Part shown: positions 19,200 through 35,230 of the stretch, piece after piece | How the letters are laid out: every line of letters begins with the position of its first letter | How positions within the stretch are numbered: the first letter of the stretch is position 1 | Origin: Candidatus Symbiopectobacterium sp. NZEC151 | Lineage (GTDB): Bacteria; Pseudomonadota; Gammaproteobacteria; Enterobacterales; Enterobacteriaceae | NCBI RefSeq assembly: GCF_025962655.1 | Contig: NZ_JAGFPE010000012.1 | Coordinates: 1-39,232 of the forward strand | DNA length: 39,232 bases | Direction of reading: 5' to 3' | Notes under the pieces: generated by a model | The model's database searches: none | The model's input: the letters and a program-made list of their open reading frames with translations, nothing else | Told to the model about the DNA's origin: nothing | Made by a program: the position numbers and the translations under genes

Positions 19200-20560
19200 T
19201 AGTCGGTTGATTGCGGCTTCATACTCATCCCCACCACGGCAGAAATCAGGCATCCCATCGCCAGATAACCCGCTACGCCATACCAGGCACCGGAGAAGAG
19301 CTCCACCAGCAGCACGGCGATAAACGGCGTAAAGCCGCCACCCACCACGCTCGCGACCTGATAGCCGACGCCCGCACCGCTGTAACGGTAGGCAGTGCCA
19401 AACAGTTCGGTAAACATCGGTTGCTGTACGCTGACAATCATATCGTGTGCAATATTCGCCAGCAGAATGGCGAACAGCAGGATCAGCGCCGTGTTGTGAT
19501 TCTCCAGCGCGATAAAGAACGGCACCGCACTGGCTGCACCGATCAGCGCCCCGGTGACATAAATACGACGACGGCCAAAGCTGTCCGCAAGCCAGGCAAA
19601 GGAAGGGATAGAAAAACAGCTGATCGCACCTACCAGCAGACCGATATTCAGGAACATATCGCGCGACAGGCCTAAATGGGTGGTCGAGTAGTTAAGCGCG
19701 AATGCGGTAACGATATACATCGTCAACAGTTCGCCGAGGCGCAGTGCAATAATCAACAGGAAGGCTTTAGGGTGTTGACGCAGCGCTTCGAAAATCGGGA
19801 AGGAGCGGAGCTTATTGGCGCGATCTTCCAGCGTTTTATTCGCCTCAAACTCCTGCGATTCATCCATGCCGTTACGCACCCACCAGGCGATAGCGACCAG
19901 AATCAGGCTGAACAGGAACGGCAAGCGCCAACCCCAGGTGACAAACTCTTGGTTGCTGGTTAAATGACTCACCACCGATACCGACCCGGTTGCCAGCAGC
20001 AAGCCAACGCCAAAGCCGACCTGTACCCCGCTGCTGTAAAACGCTTTTCTTTTCTTGGGCGCGCTTTCCACCGCTAACAGCGCCGCGCCGCCCCACTCGC
20101 CACCGACAGCAAACCCTTGAATGGCGCGCAGGGTGACCAGCAACACCGGGGCCCACCAGCCGATAGAAGCGAATGAAGGTAACAGGCCGATTAGCGCGGT
20201 AGCAATACCCATCATCCACACGGTGATCATCAGCATGCGTTTACGGCCCAGGCGATCGCCAAAGTGCCCAAACACCATGCCGCCCAGCGGGCGGAACAAA
20301 AAGCCAACGCCAAAAGTCCCGAATGCCGCCAACGTTCCCATGGTCGGGCTTATCTGTGGGAAAAATTCAGTGTTAAACACCAAAGCGGCAACTATTCCGT
20401 ACAGTAAAAAATCATACCAGTCGACAACGGCGCCGACAAAACTTCCCAAGGCTGCACGGCGCGCCCGGTTGTGTGGGTGGCTTTCAGGCAGGGATGGTGA
20501 GCTGTTGTGGTTTATTGCGCTGTCACTCTGCGGCGACATTGGTGTGCTTGTGCTATTCAT
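19199..20560 (-). CDS. shiA: shikimate:H+ symporter ShiA (MFS, metabolite:H+ symporter family)
   Basis: This 453-aa inner-membrane permease has 12 predicted helices. It closely resembles E. coli ShiA: RRAALGSFVGAVVDWYDFLL at the start of TM1, the MFS loop GHFGDRLGRKRM after TM2, and AIQGFAVGGEWGGAALL, a family signature. It imports shikimate, an aromatic precursor abundant in plants, using the proton gradient. The N-terminus has about 30 extra polar residues. Only a weak ribosome site is visible. It faces the GlcG-like gene and lies downstream of the rpoC terminator. Regulation by the adjacent two-component system is plausible but unproven. Confidence 0.93.
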   Translation of the reverse strand: MNSTSTPMSPQSDSAINHNSSPSLPESHPHNRARRAALGSFVGAVVDWYDFLLYGIVAALVFNTEFFPQISPTMGTLAAFGTFGVGFLFRPLGGMVFGHFGDRLGRKRMLMITVWMMGIATALIGLLPSFASIGWWAPVLLVTLRAIQGFAVGGEWGGAALLAVESAPKKRKAFYSSGVQVGFGVGLLLATGSVSVVSHLTSNQEFVTWGWRLPFLFSLILVAIAWWVRNGMDESQEFEANKTLEDRANKLRSFPIFEALRQHPKAFLLIIALRLGELLTMYIVTAFALNYSTTHLGLSRDMFLNIGLLVGAISCFSIPSFAWLADSFGRRRIYVTGALIGAASAVPFFIALENHNTALILLFAILLANIAHDMIVSVQQPMFTELFGTAYRYSGAGVGYQVASVVGGGFTPFIAVLLVELFSGAWYGVAGYLAMGCLISAVVGMSMKPQSTD

Positions 20561-20582
20561 GTCTGTCTCGTTATTTTAAATT

Positions 20583-20597
20583 TACACAACTGTACAC
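20583..20597. promoter_or_regulatory. candidate regulator site upstream of shiA
   Basis: TACAC occurs twice at 20583 and 20593, exactly one helical turn apart, 23-37 bp upstream of the shiA start. The heptamers TACACAA and TACACTA resemble NarL-type half-sites (TACYYMT). A FixJ/LuxR-type regulator is encoded next door. This is inference only. Confidence 0.3.
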
Positions 20598-20708
20598 TAA
20601 ATATTACTCAGAAGAAATTCATATCATCGCGGTGACAATATGATTAAGGAGTATGCGTGTCGCAGGGGAACACGTCTGCTTTTTTCTATATTGCTCGCGC
20701 TGAGAGAT

Positions 20709-20739
20709 AAAAAAAACCCCGGCCAACGGGCCGGGGTTT
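20709..20739 (-). terminator. rpoBC operon terminator
   Basis: On the minus strand AAACCCCGGCC, a CGTT loop and GGCCGGGGTTT are followed by a run of T (complement 20709-20716). It is an 8-bp GC stem with extra A-T pairs, 28 bases after the rpoC stop: a textbook rho-independent terminator. Confidence 0.95.
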
Positions 20740-20767
20740 AGACGTTTAAGCGTTATCGGTAGATAGC

Positions 20768-24991
<4,224 letters not shown>

Positions 24992-25025
24992 GGATTGGCT
25001 CCCGTCGGAGTTAGACCTGTTGGAT

Positions 25026-25045
25026 GCCTGAGCCGAAGCTCAGGC
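25026..25045 (-). repeat. UUCG tetraloop hairpin in the rpoB-rpoC gap
   Basis: On the minus strand GCCTGAGC, TTCG, GCTCAGGC: an 8-bp perfect stem capped by a C(UUCG)G tetraloop. It lies between rpoB and rpoC with no T-run, so it is likely an mRNA-stability or processing hairpin rather than a terminator. Confidence 0.75.
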
Positions 25046-25082
25046 ACTCCTTTACACGAGCAAAGCGTACCAGCGAGCAGGA

Positions 25083-28000
25083 TTAACCTTCTTCCAGCTC
25101 GATGTTGATACCCAGCGAGCGGATTTCTTTCAACAGTACGTTGAAGGATTCCGGCATGCCCGGTTCCATACGATGGTCGCCATCCACGATGTTTTTATAC
25201 ATCTTGGTACGGCCGTTGACGTCATCGGATTTCACCGTCAGCATTTCCTGAAGGGTATACGCTGCGCCGTACGCTTCCAGCGCCCACACTTCCATCTCAC
25301 CGAAGCGTTGACCACCGAACTGGGCTTTACCACCCAACGGTTGCTGGGTTACCAGGCTGTAAGAACCGGTAGAACGCGCGTGCATCTTGTCGTCAACCAA
25401 GTGGTTCAGTTTCAGCATGTACATGTAACCTACGGTTACTGAACGCTCAAACTGTTCACCGGTACGACCATCAAACAGCGTGATCTGACCAGAGGTCGGC
25501 AGACCACCCAGCGTCAGCAGTTCTTTGATCTCAGACTCTTTGGCACCGTCGAACACTGGCGTTGCCAGCGGCATCCCTTTCTTCAGGTTGTCCGCCAGAC
25601 GCAACACTTCATCATCGGTGAAGGTGTTCAGGTCGACTTTTTGACGCACGTCGTTGCCCAGATCGTAGGCTTTCTGGATGAATTCGCGCAGTTTAGCCAC
25701 TTCTTCCTGACGCTTCAGCATGGCGTTGATCTTCTCGCCGATACCTTTAGCCGCCATACCCAGGTGGGTTTCCAGAATCTGACCGATGTTCATACGCGAT
25801 GGAACGCCCAGCGGGTTCAATACGATATCGACCGGCGTACCGTTCTCATCGTAAGGCATATCCTCGATCGGGTTGATCTTGGAGATAACACCCTTGTTAC
25901 CATGGCGACCTGCCATCTTATCACCCGGTTGAATCTGACGTTTAACGGCCAGATACACCTTGACGATCTTCAGCACGCCCGGAGCCAGATCGTCGCCTTG
26001 CGTGATCTTGCGGCGTTTCGCTTCGAGTTTTTTCTCGAATTCGTGTTTCAACTCGTCGTACTGCTCGGCCAGCTGTTCCAACTGATTCTGTTTCTCTTCA
26101 TCAGTCAGACCCAGTTCCAACCAACGCTCACGCGGCAGCTTGTCCAGTTTGTCCGCTTCCACACCGCCGGAAACCAGCACGGCGTGAATACGGGCAAACA
26201 GACCGGCTTCGAGGATCTGCAATTCTTCCGTCAGGTCTTTTTTGGCCTGCTTCAGTTGCATCTCTTCGATTTCCAGCGCACGTTTGTCTTTTTCCACGCC
26301 ATCGCGGGTGAAGACCTGAACGTCGATAACCGTACCGGACACGCCGTTCGGCACGCGCAGGGAAGAGTCTTTAACGTCAGACGCTTTCTCACCAAAGATC
26401 GCGCGCAGCAGTTTTTCTTCCGGCGTCAGTTGAGTTTCGCCTTTCGGCGTCACTTTACCGACCAGAATGTCGCCGCCCGTCACTTCAGCACCGATATACA
26501 CGATACCGGACTCATCCAGTTTGGAGAGCGCTGCTTCACCCACGTTCGGGATGTCGGCAGTGATCTCTTCTGGCCCCAGCTTGGTGTCACGGGACACGCA
26601 CGCCAGTTCCTGAATGTGGATAGAGGTGAAACGGTCTTCCTGCACCACACGTTCGGAAACGAGGATGGAGTCTTCGAAGTTGTAACCGTTCCAAGGCATG
26701 AACGCGACGCGCATGTTCTGACCCAGCGCCAGTTCACCCAGATCGGTGGACGGGCCGTCAGCCAGAACATCACCGCGTTCAACCGGCTCACCCAGAGATA
26801 CGCACGGCATCTGGTTGATACAGGTGTTCTGGTTAGAACGGGTGTATTTGGTCAGGTTGTAGATGTCGATGCCCGCTTCGCCCGGATACATCTCGTCTTC
26901 GTTAACTTTGATAACGATACGGGATGCGTCGACGTACTGTACGGTACCGCCACGTTTGGCAACGGCAGTTACACCGGAGTCAACGGCCACAGCGCGTTCC
27001 ATACCGGTACCGACCAGCGGCTTGTCAGCACGCAGGGTAGGTACTGCCTGACGTTGCATGTTCGCACCCATCAGGGCGCGGTTGGCGTCATCGTGTTCCA
27101 GGAACGGGATCAGGGATGCACCGACAGAAACCACCTGTTGGGTGGAAACGTCCATGTAGTCAACCTGATCGCGGCTGAACAAGCTGGATTCGCCTTTGCT
27201 ACGGCAGGTCACCAGATCGTCAACGAAATGCCCTTCTTCGTCGAGGTTGGTGTTCGCCTGTGCAATAACGTAGTTGCCTTCTTCAATCGCGGACAGGTAA
27301 TGGATTTCATCCGTTACCACACCGTCACGCACCAGACGATACGGGGTTTCAAGGAAACCGTATTCGTTGGTCTGTGCGTACACGGACAGCGAGTTGATAA
27401 GACCGATGTTCGGACCTTCCGGCGTTTCGATAGGACATACGCGACCGTAGTGGGTCGGGTGTACGTCACGCACTTCAAAGCCAGCACGTTCACGGGTCAG
27501 ACCGCCTGGGCCCAACGCGGAGATACGGCGTTTGTGCGTAATTTCGGACAGCGGGTTGTTCTGGTCCATAAACTGGGACAGCTGGCTGGAGCCGAAGAAC
27601 TCTTTCACCGCCGCCGAAATCGGCTTGGCGTTGATCATGTCCTGCGGCATCAGGGTATCCAGATCGCCCAGAGACAGACGCTCTTTCACCGCACGCTCTA
27701 CGCGCACCAGGCCAACGCGGAATTGGTTTTCCGCCATTTCGCCCACAGAACGGATACGACGGTTGCCCAGGTGGTCGATATCATCGACTTCGCCGGAACC
27801 GTTACGGATATCGATGAGCTTCTTCATCACCTGAATGATGTCGTCTTTGCTCAGGATACCGGAACCTTCAATCTCGTCACGCAGCAGGGAGCGGTTAAAC
27901 TTCATGCGGCCCACAGCGGACAGATCGTAACGATCTTCAGAGAAGAACAGGTTCTCGAACAGCGTTTCTGCGGCTTCACGTGTTGGCGGCTCGCCCGGAC

Positions 28001-29111
28001 GCATCATGCGGTAGATTTCAACCAGCGCGCTCAGGCGATCGTTGGTCGGGTCAACACGCAGCGTTTCGGAGATATACGGGCCGTGATCCAGATCGTTGGT
28101 GAACAGGGTTTCGATGCGCTTATGGCCTGCCTGACTCAGTTTAGCCAGCAGATCCAGCGACAGCTCCATGTTCGCCACACCGATCAGTTCACCGGTGCTT
28201 GCATCCACATAGTCTTTCGCCAGCACTTTCCCAGCGATGTATTCAACCGGTACTTCAATGCGATCTACGTTATCTTTTTCTAGCTGGCGAATGTGGCGCG
28301 CAGTAATACGGCGGCCTTTTTCAATGTACACTTTGCCGTTGGCTTCGATGTCGAACGAGGCAGTTTCGCCGCGCAAGCGATCTGGCACCAGGTCCATCTG
28401 CAACTTATTGCCATTGATTTCATAGACAATTTTATCGAAGAACAGATCCAGAATTTGTTCGGCAGAGAAACTCAGCGCACGCAAAACGATGGTCGCCGGC
28501 AGTTTACGGCGGCGGTCGATACGCACAAACAGGTTATCTTTCGGATCGAACTCGAAATCCAGCCAGGAACCACGGTAAGGGATGATACGTGCGTTATACA
28601 GCACTTTACCGGAGGAGTGAGTTTTACCCTTGTCGCTGTCAAAGAACACGCCCGGGCTACGGTGCAACTGAGAAACGATAACGCGCTCAGTCCCGTTGAT
28701 AACAAAGGTCCCGTTTTCGGTCATGAGCGGAATTTCGCCCATGTACACTTCTTGTTCTTTAATGTCTTTTACGGTGCCTTCCGGCGCTTCGCGCTCGTAG
28801 ATCACCAGACGCAGCTTGACGCGCAGCGGTGCTGAGAAGGTCACCCCGCGAATCTGACACTCTTTGACGTCAAATACGGGCTCACCCAAACGGTAGCTTA
28901 CGTATTGCAGTTCAGAGCTACCGCTGTAGCTTGAAATTGGGAATACGGAACGGAATGCGGCTTCCAGACCGTACTGACCTTCCGGATCTTGCTCGATGAA
29001 CTTCTGAAACGAGTCAAGCTGGATAGAAAGGAGATAAGGTATGTCCAACACTTGCGGACGTTTACCAAAATCCTTACGAATGCGTTTTTTCTCGGTATAG
29101 GAGTAAACCAT
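25083..29111 (-). CDS. rpoB: RNA polymerase subunit beta
   Basis: This subunit forms the other half of the RNA polymerase active cleft. The ATG at 29111 gives 1342 aa, the E. coli length, beginning [20 protein letters not shown], with GAGGAA just upstream. Further in-frame upstream codons to 29201 lack homology. The rifampicin region is wild type ([20 protein letters not shown] and SALGPGGL, with the usual Asp, His and Ser residues). The conserved RPVETPEG-like block (here [12 protein letters not shown]) and [12 protein letters not shown] are present. It is preceded by the rplL attenuator. Confidence 0.99.
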   Translation of the reverse strand: MVYSYTEKKRIRKDFGKRPQVLDIPYLLSIQLDSFQKFIEQDPEGQYGLEAAFRSVFPISSYSGSSELQYVSYRLGEPVFDVKECQIRGVTFSAPLRVKLRLVIYEREAPEGTVKDIKEQEVYMGEIPLMTENGTFVINGTERVIVSQLHRSPGVFFDSDKGKTHSSGKVLYNARIIPYRGSWLDFEFDPKDNLFVRIDRRRKLPATIVLRALSFSAEQILDLFFDKIVYEINGNKLQMDLVPDRLRGETASFDIEANGKVYIEKGRRITARHIRQLEKDNVDRIEVPVEYIAGKVLAKDYVDASTGELIGVANMELSLDLLAKLSQAGHKRIETLFTNDLDHGPYISETLRVDPTNDRLSALVEIYRMMRPGEPPTREAAETLFENLFFSEDRYDLSAVGRMKFNRSLLRDEIEGSGILSKDDIIQVMKKLIDIRNGSGEVDDIDHLGNRRIRSVGEMAENQFRVGLVRVERAVKERLSLGDLDTLMPQDMINAKPISAAVKEFFGSSQLSQFMDQNNPLSEITHKRRISALGPGGLTRERAGFEVRDVHPTHYGRVCPIETPEGPNIGLINSLSVYAQTNEYGFLETPYRLVRDGVVTDEIHYLSAIEEGNYVIAQANTNLDEEGHFVDDLVTCRSKGESSLFSRDQVDYMDVSTQQVVSVGASLIPFLEHDDANRALMGANMQRQAVPTLRADKPLVGTGMERAVAVDSGVTAVAKRGGTVQYVDASRIVIKVNEDEMYPGEAGIDIYNLTKYTRSNQNTCINQMPCVSLGEPVERGDVLADGPSTDLGELALGQNMRVAFMPWNGYNFEDSILVSERVVQEDRFTSIHIQELACVSRDTKLGPEEITADIPNVGEAALSKLDESGIVYIGAEVTGGDILVGKVTPKGETQLTPEEKLLRAIFGEKASDVKDSSLRVPNGVSGTVIDVQVFTRDGVEKDKRALEIEEMQLKQAKKDLTEELQILEAGLFARIHAVLVSGGVEADKLDKLPRERWLELGLTDEEKQNQLEQLAEQYDELKHEFEKKLEAKRRKITQGDDLAPGVLKIVKVYLAVKRQIQPGDKMAGRHGNKGVISKINPIEDMPYDENGTPVDIVLNPLGVPSRMNIGQILETHLGMAAKGIGEKINAMLKRQEEVAKLREFIQKAYDLGNDVRQKVDLNTFTDDEVLRLADNLKKGMPLATPVFDGAKESEIKELLTLGGLPTSGQITLFDGRTGEQFERSVTVGYMYMLKLNHLVDDKMHARSTGSYSLVTQQPLGGKAQFGGQRFGEMEVWALEAYGAAYTLQEMLTVKSDDVNGRTKMYKNIVDGDHRMEPGMPESFNVLLKEIRSLGINIELEEG

Positions 29112-29367
29112 GGGGTTCCTCAGCTCGCTGAAAAGTAAGAACCACTTGCTCGTCCTGACAGGACGGTTCATTGCAACACGATTTTGTTGATCGAAAGGCA
29201 ATCCGCCCTTCGTGAATACGTCTTTCTATCACTCTTAAATCATTTCATCGCTTTTGCACAGGCAGGGAACCTACGCTGGAAAGCAATATATTAAGGCGTC
29301 GATAGAAAAAAATATTGGGATAATCCGTGGTCAAACAGTGCGAAATACCACAGAGCCCCTACAGCGC

Positions 29368-29420
29368 AAAAAGGCTGGTGACCAAAAAGTCACCAGCCAT
29401 CAGCCTGAAAACTCAGGCTG
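29368..29420 (-). terminator. rplL-rpoB attenuator hairpins
   Basis: Going down the transcript, CAGCCTGA/TCAGGCTG (29401-29420) comes first. Then GGCTGGTGAC/GTCACCAGCC (29373-29398) follows, with T-tract complement 29368-29372. The second is a rho-independent-type hairpin, matching the partial terminator that lowers rpoBC expression relative to rplJL in E. coli. The remaining 250 bp to rpoB hold no gene. Confidence 0.85.
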
Positions 29421-29437
29421 CAACCGGAAGGGTTGGC

Positions 29438-29821
<384 letters not shown>

Positions 29822-29869
29822 TCAGAAATAGTTTATACGTAAGCAAATGCGATAACAGGAAAAGGGCGA

Positions 29870-30367
29870 TTACGCCGCTTCTTTCTGATCGCGAACAGCT
29901 GCCAGAGTGCGGACCAGTTTGCCTGCAGAGGCTTCTTTCATGGTCGCCATCAGGCGTGCAATTGCTTCTTCGTAAGTCGGCAGCGTTGCCAGACGGTCAA
30001 TATTGGCCGCTGTGATCAACTCACCTTCAAAGGCCGCAGCTTTAACCTCAAATTTTGCATTCGCTTTCGCGAATTCTTTGAACAGACGAGCAGCAGCGCC
30101 CGGGTGTTCCATAGAATATGCAATCAAGGTCGGACCAACAAACGTGTCTTTCAGGCATTCGAACTGAGTGCCTTCAACGACGCGACGCAGCAGGGTGTTG
30201 CGAACAACACGCATGTATACGCCAGCTTCACGACCTGCTTTACGCAGTTCAGTCATTTTATCTACGGTTACGCCACGAGAATCCGCAACGACCGCAGACA
30301 GCGCGCCTTTGGCCACTTCGCTGACTTCAGCAACAATCGCTTGTTTGTCTTGAAGATTTAATGCCAT
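29870..30367 (-). CDS. rplJ: 50S ribosomal protein L10
   Basis: L10 anchors the L7/L12 stalk to 23S rRNA. It has 165 aa from ATG 30367 ([15 protein letters not shown]), with AGGAG 9 nt upstream. An open frame to 30400 is not supported. Conserved [12 protein letters not shown] and a C-terminal L12-binding helix are visible. As an L10(L12)4 complex it represses its own mRNA through the leader upstream. Confidence 0.98.
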   Translation of the reverse strand: MALNLQDKQAIVAEVSEVAKGALSAVVADSRGVTVDKMTELRKAGREAGVYMRVVRNTLLRRVVEGTQFECLKDTFVGPTLIAYSMEHPGAAARLFKEFAKANAKFEVKAAAFEGELITAANIDRLATLPTYEEAIARLMATMKEASAGKLVRTLAAVRDQKEAA

Positions 30368-30489
30368 TAGCTTGTGCTCCTGGATATAGCCGGAATACAT
30401 TTCCGGAACTCACTTCACCTGCAACCACATGGAAAACAGGCGTCAAAACACGGTGAGCAGAATCCAGTAAAAGAAAATTTTCTTTAGGC

Positions 30490-30597
30490 TCTGTCACCGT
30501 CTACGCAGGAAAATTAAGCGTCTCTTTTTTCAGGTAAACCTGAAAACGTTGAAGCACCTGCGGTCTTGGACGGAGGCCTGGATGAGGCCAGGCTCCA
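30490..30597 (-). ncRNA. L10 leader (autoregulatory mRNA element)
   Basis: In the rplJ leader the minus strand reads GGAGCCTGGCC...GGCCTCCGTC, then AGACCGCAGG and later CCTGCGTAGACGGTGAC. These are the paired elements of the enterobacterial L10 leader, where the L10(L12)4 complex binds and reduces rplJL translation. The similarity to the E. coli leader is strong over these blocks. Confidence 0.85.
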
Positions 30598-30612
30598 ACC
30601 GAAAAAATCTGT

Positions 30613-30630
30613 TTGTCCGTTAACGGACAA
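30613..30630 (-). repeat. 18-bp perfect palindrome at the start of the rplJ leader
   Basis: TTGTCCGTTAACGGACAA is fully palindromic and begins just after the predicted PL10 start. On the transcript it is followed five bases later by T6. This could be a weak terminator or a 5'-end stabilising hairpin. Confidence 0.6.
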
Positions 30631-30640
30631 TGGGCGAAAG

Positions 30641-30669
30641 ATTATACGTATAAATTTCGCCCAGGTAAA
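30641..30669 (-). promoter_or_regulatory. PL10 promoter of rplJL-rpoBC
   Basis: -35 TTTACC (30664-30669), a 17-bp spacer and a perfect -10 TATAAT (30641-30646) on the minus strand. The -35 is within 5 bp of the rplA stop. It matches the known location of the main rplJ promoter in E. coli. Confidence 0.85.
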
Positions 30670-30673
30670 GCTA

Positions 30674-31810
<1,137 letters not shown>

Positions 31811-31868
31811 TTAACTTTCCTCTAATGGGTAATAGCGCCTTAAAAAGGCTCCCCGTGATATTTATTTC

Positions 31869-31890
31869 TTTAGGCGCCGTGGCACCTAAA
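31869..31890 (-). repeat. hairpin in the rplK leader
   Basis: TTTAGGTGCC and GGCGCCTAAA on the minus strand pair with one U-G wobble and a short loop. It lies between PL11 and rplK. It may be the L1 repressor target region, which in E. coli lies in the rplK leader, or a second terminator stem. Confidence 0.5.
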
Positions 31891-31892
31891 AA

Positions 31893-31926
31893 CAAAAGGC
31901 GCGAAATAATAGATTAATTTCGCGCC
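31893..31926 (-). terminator. secE-nusG terminator
   Basis: GGCGCGAAAT, a 9-nt loop and ATTTCGCGCC (31898-31926) are followed on the minus strand by TTTTGTTTTT. It is a perfect 10-bp stem, 36 bases after the nusG stop. It overlaps PL11. Confidence 0.88.
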
Positions 31927-31934
31927 AATTACAA
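31906..31934 (-). promoter_or_regulatory. PL11 promoter of rplKA
   Basis: -35 TTGTAA (31929-31934), a 17-bp spacer and -10 TATTAT (31906-31911). The element lies inside the nusG terminator stem-loop, upstream of rplK. Confidence 0.75.
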
Positions 31935-31961
31935 GAGATTATTTACAGATGAGAGACTGTA

Positions 31962-32507
31962 TCAGCCTTTCTCCACCTGGCCGAAATCCAGTTCAACGGG
32001 CGTAGCACGTCCGAAGATAGAGACCGACACTTTCAGGCGGCTTTTTTCGTAATCCACTTCTTCCACGACGCCGTTGAAGTCGGCAAACGGGCCGTCGTTG
32101 ACGCGCACCATTTCGCCCGGTTCGAACAGCGTTTTCGGACGCGGCTTATCACCCACCTGTTGCAGGCGGTTCATGATAGCGTCAACTTCTTTGTCGCTGA
32201 TCGGCGCAGGACGATCGGACGTACCGCCGATAAAGCCCATCACACGCGGAACGCTACGCACCAAGTGCCAGCTGGCGTCTTCCATTACCATCTGTACCAA
32301 CACGTAGCCGGGGAAGAATTTACGTTCGCTTTTGCGGCGTTGGCCGCCACGAATCTCAACTACTTCCTCGGTCGGCACCATGACGTCGCCAAACAGCTCT
32401 TCCATGTTGTGCAATTTGATGTGCTCGCGCAGCGATTGTGCAACGCGGCCTTCAAAGCCGGAAAACGCCTGAACGACGTACCAACGTTTTTTTGGAGCTT
32501 CAGACAT
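31962..32507 (-). CDS. nusG: transcription elongation/antitermination factor NusG
   Basis: NusG binds the RNA polymerase beta-prime clamp, suppresses pausing and links polymerase to Rho or the ribosome (S10). It has 181 aa. The NGN domain starts [17 protein letters not shown]. The C-terminal KOW domain contains [21 protein letters not shown]. It begins 1 nt after secE and ends before the shared terminator/promoter. Confidence 0.98.
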   Translation of the reverse strand: MSEAPKKRWYVVQAFSGFEGRVAQSLREHIKLHNMEELFGDVMVPTEEVVEIRGGQRRKSERKFFPGYVLVQMVMEDASWHLVRSVPRVMGFIGGTSDRPAPISDKEVDAIMNRLQQVGDKPRPKTLFEPGEMVRVNDGPFADFNGVVEEVDYEKSRLKVSVSIFGRATPVELDFGQVEKG

Positions 32508-32508
32508 C

Positions 32509-32892
32509 TTAGAACCTCAGGCCTGTGATAAATGATATCAAACGGACCAGAATACCATCCAGCCCCCACAGAATCAGTGACATCACGGCTGTTACCGCGG
32601 CAACGATCAACGTGGTATGCAGCGTTTCCTGGCGGGTTGGCCAAATCACTTTACGCACTTCAGTGCGCGCTTCGCGGGCAAAGGTCACCGTTGCTTTGCC
32701 TTTGGCGGTTAACAGTGCAACACCGCCTGCGGCAGCAATCAGGATAACAACGGCCAATGCGCGAAGCGGCAGACTGTACCCGCGGTAGTAATAGTTACCC
32801 ACTATGGCAACAACGAGTAAGGCCGCCACAACCAGCCACTTGATCACTTCCAGGCCACGCCCACTACCCTGGGTCTCGGTATTTGCACTCAT
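32509..32892 (-). CDS. secE: preprotein translocase subunit SecE
   Basis: SecE is the essential small subunit of the SecYEG channel, clamping the two halves of SecY. It has 127 aa from ATG 32892 ([15 protein letters not shown]). Three membrane helices (about 20-36, 45-63, 93-113) and the conserved amphipathic [13 protein letters not shown] before TM3 are visible. Upstream in-frame ATG 32907 is not supported. It is cotranscribed with nusG. Confidence 0.97.
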   Translation of the reverse strand: MSANTETQGSGRGLEVIKWLVVAALLVVAIVGNYYYRGYSLPLRALAVVILIAAAGGVALLTAKGKATVTFAREARTEVRKVIWPTRQETLHTTLIVAAVTAVMSLILWGLDGILVRLISFITGLRF

Positions 32893-33011
32893 AAACCAAC
32901 CTGTCACTCATGAATCAGACAAATAACTTTGCCCCGCAACGCAGGGCAAACCAAACCGACATGATGTTTCGCTCGCAGCGAAACTCGGCATTTACGCTGT
33001 AATCTACAGAG

Positions 33012-33065
33012 CCTATCTCACCACAGATTAGCAGGATTATACGCCACAATCCGTGATGAGATAGG
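33012..33065 (-). promoter_or_regulatory. secE promoter centred in a 13-bp inverted repeat
   Basis: TATAAT (33037-33042 on the minus strand) is a perfect -10. It lies at the exact centre of CCTATCTCACCAC (33012-33024) and GTGATGAGATAGG (33053-33065), 13-bp arms with one mismatch. The -35 is poor (CTATCT). The arms would cover about -35 to -23 and +6 to +18. This suggests an operator or a structured leader. Confidence 0.6.
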
Positions 33066-33085
33066 TTCTACTGAGGGCAGCGTAG

Positions 33086-33111
33086 AAAAAGGGCATCAAA
33101 TGATGCCCTTT
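33086..33111 (-). terminator. tufB terminator
   Basis: AAAGGGCATCA and TGATGCCCTTT form a perfect stem with a very short loop, and the minus strand continues with T's (complement 33086-33090). It lies 31-56 bases after the tufB stop. Confidence 0.92.
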
Positions 33112-33141
33112 TACTGCATGTTGAGTCAAATTTATCGGCGA

Positions 33142-34398
<1,257 letters not shown>

Positions 34399-34431
34399 TT
34401 ACAGAAAGGAAATCAGGAGATGAAAAAGAAG

Positions 34432-34507
34432 TGGTGCTGATAGGCAGATTCGAACTGCCGACCTCACCCTTACCAAGGGTGCGCTCTACCAACTGAGCTA
34501 TATCAGC
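34432..34507 (-). tRNA. thrT: tRNA-Thr (GGT)
   Basis: 76 nt with encoded CCA. The acceptor stem GCTGATA/TATCAGC, the anticodon GGT in the loop CTTGGTAAG, and the TTCGAAT T-loop are all present. It lies nearest tufB, as thrT does in E. coli. Confidence 0.97.
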
Positions 34508-34513
34508 ACTTAT

Positions 34514-34588
<75 letters not shown>

Positions 34589-34693
34589 ATCCTGAACTCG
34601 GCTACCTGATTTCTCTGTTGAAAGCTTCCGCCTTCACCAACACGGTGATTGCCTCATCGCGTTGGTTCAGCCACAACGTGTATGGCTTGAATT

Positions 34694-34778
<85 letters not shown>

Positions 34779-34793
34779 TAATTGTGTACTTGA

Positions 34794-34869
<76 letters not shown>

Positions 34870-34883
34870 ATCAAGTGCTGCGC

Positions 34884-34912
34884 ATTCTAGGTAGAGCGAG
34901 CCACCTATGCAA
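34884..34912 (-). promoter_or_regulatory. promoter of the thrU-tyrU-glyT-thrT-tufB operon
   Basis: -35 TTGCAT (34907-34912), a 17-bp spacer and -10 TAGAAT (34884-34889), then a GC-rich discriminator (GCGCAGC). An A/T-rich UP-like tract lies upstream. It has the form of a stable-RNA promoter, 15 bp before thrU. Confidence 0.85.
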
Positions 34913-35040
34913 CAAAAAAATTGCTTAAAATGCGCTATCGCTTAGATTTTATCCAAATTCGAGCATGAATTCACGTACCTCGCGATAAAATGCCTAAAGA
35001 ACATCCAAATTCACGACCAATCCCGCACAATCCCCCCCGG

Positions 35041-35085
35041 TGGTGCACTCTTTTTTCAGCATGGCTTCAGCGCGGTGCTGCACCA
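35041..35085. promoter_or_regulatory. candidate enhancer: TGGTGCA / TGCACCA half-sites
   Basis: TGGTGCA (35041-35047) and TGCACCA (35079-35085, inside GGTGCTGCACCA 35074-35085) are NtrC-like half-sites. They lie about 108-152 bp upstream of the predicted sigma-54 start, the distance range of NtrC enhancers. The half-site arrangement is not canonical (TGCACC-N5-GGTGCA). Confidence 0.35.
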
Positions 35086-35165
35086 ACAATGACCTTTTGC
35101 TCCAAGGTAACGCACCGTCTTCGCCATAAATGCGTGTTTAACCGCATTAATGACCTGAATCTGGC

Positions 35166-35182
35166 CTGGCATGTATCTTGCT
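35166..35182 (+). promoter_or_regulatory. sigma-54 promoter upstream of the GNAT gene
   Basis: CTGGCATGTATCTTGCT matches the sigma-54 consensus YTGGCACGRNNNTTGCW with one substitution. The invariant GG (35168-35169) and GC (35180-35181) have the correct 10-bp gap. The start would be about 35193, 38 bp before the gene. Confidence 0.7.
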
Positions 35183-35230
35183 TTATTTCGGTAAAGCGGG
35201 TCAGAGAGGGCTCATTTCGCTGGAGACTGC

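Noticed and set aside
25641..28283. 880-codon open frame antisense to rpoB
   Set aside because: Same reason: a mirror of rpoB codon bias, rich in Phe, Val, Arg and His, with no recognisable domain.
35041..35085. canonical NtrC dimer site
   Set aside because: Half-sites are present but not in the standard TGCACC-N5-GGTGCA arrangement, so only a weak candidate is recorded.
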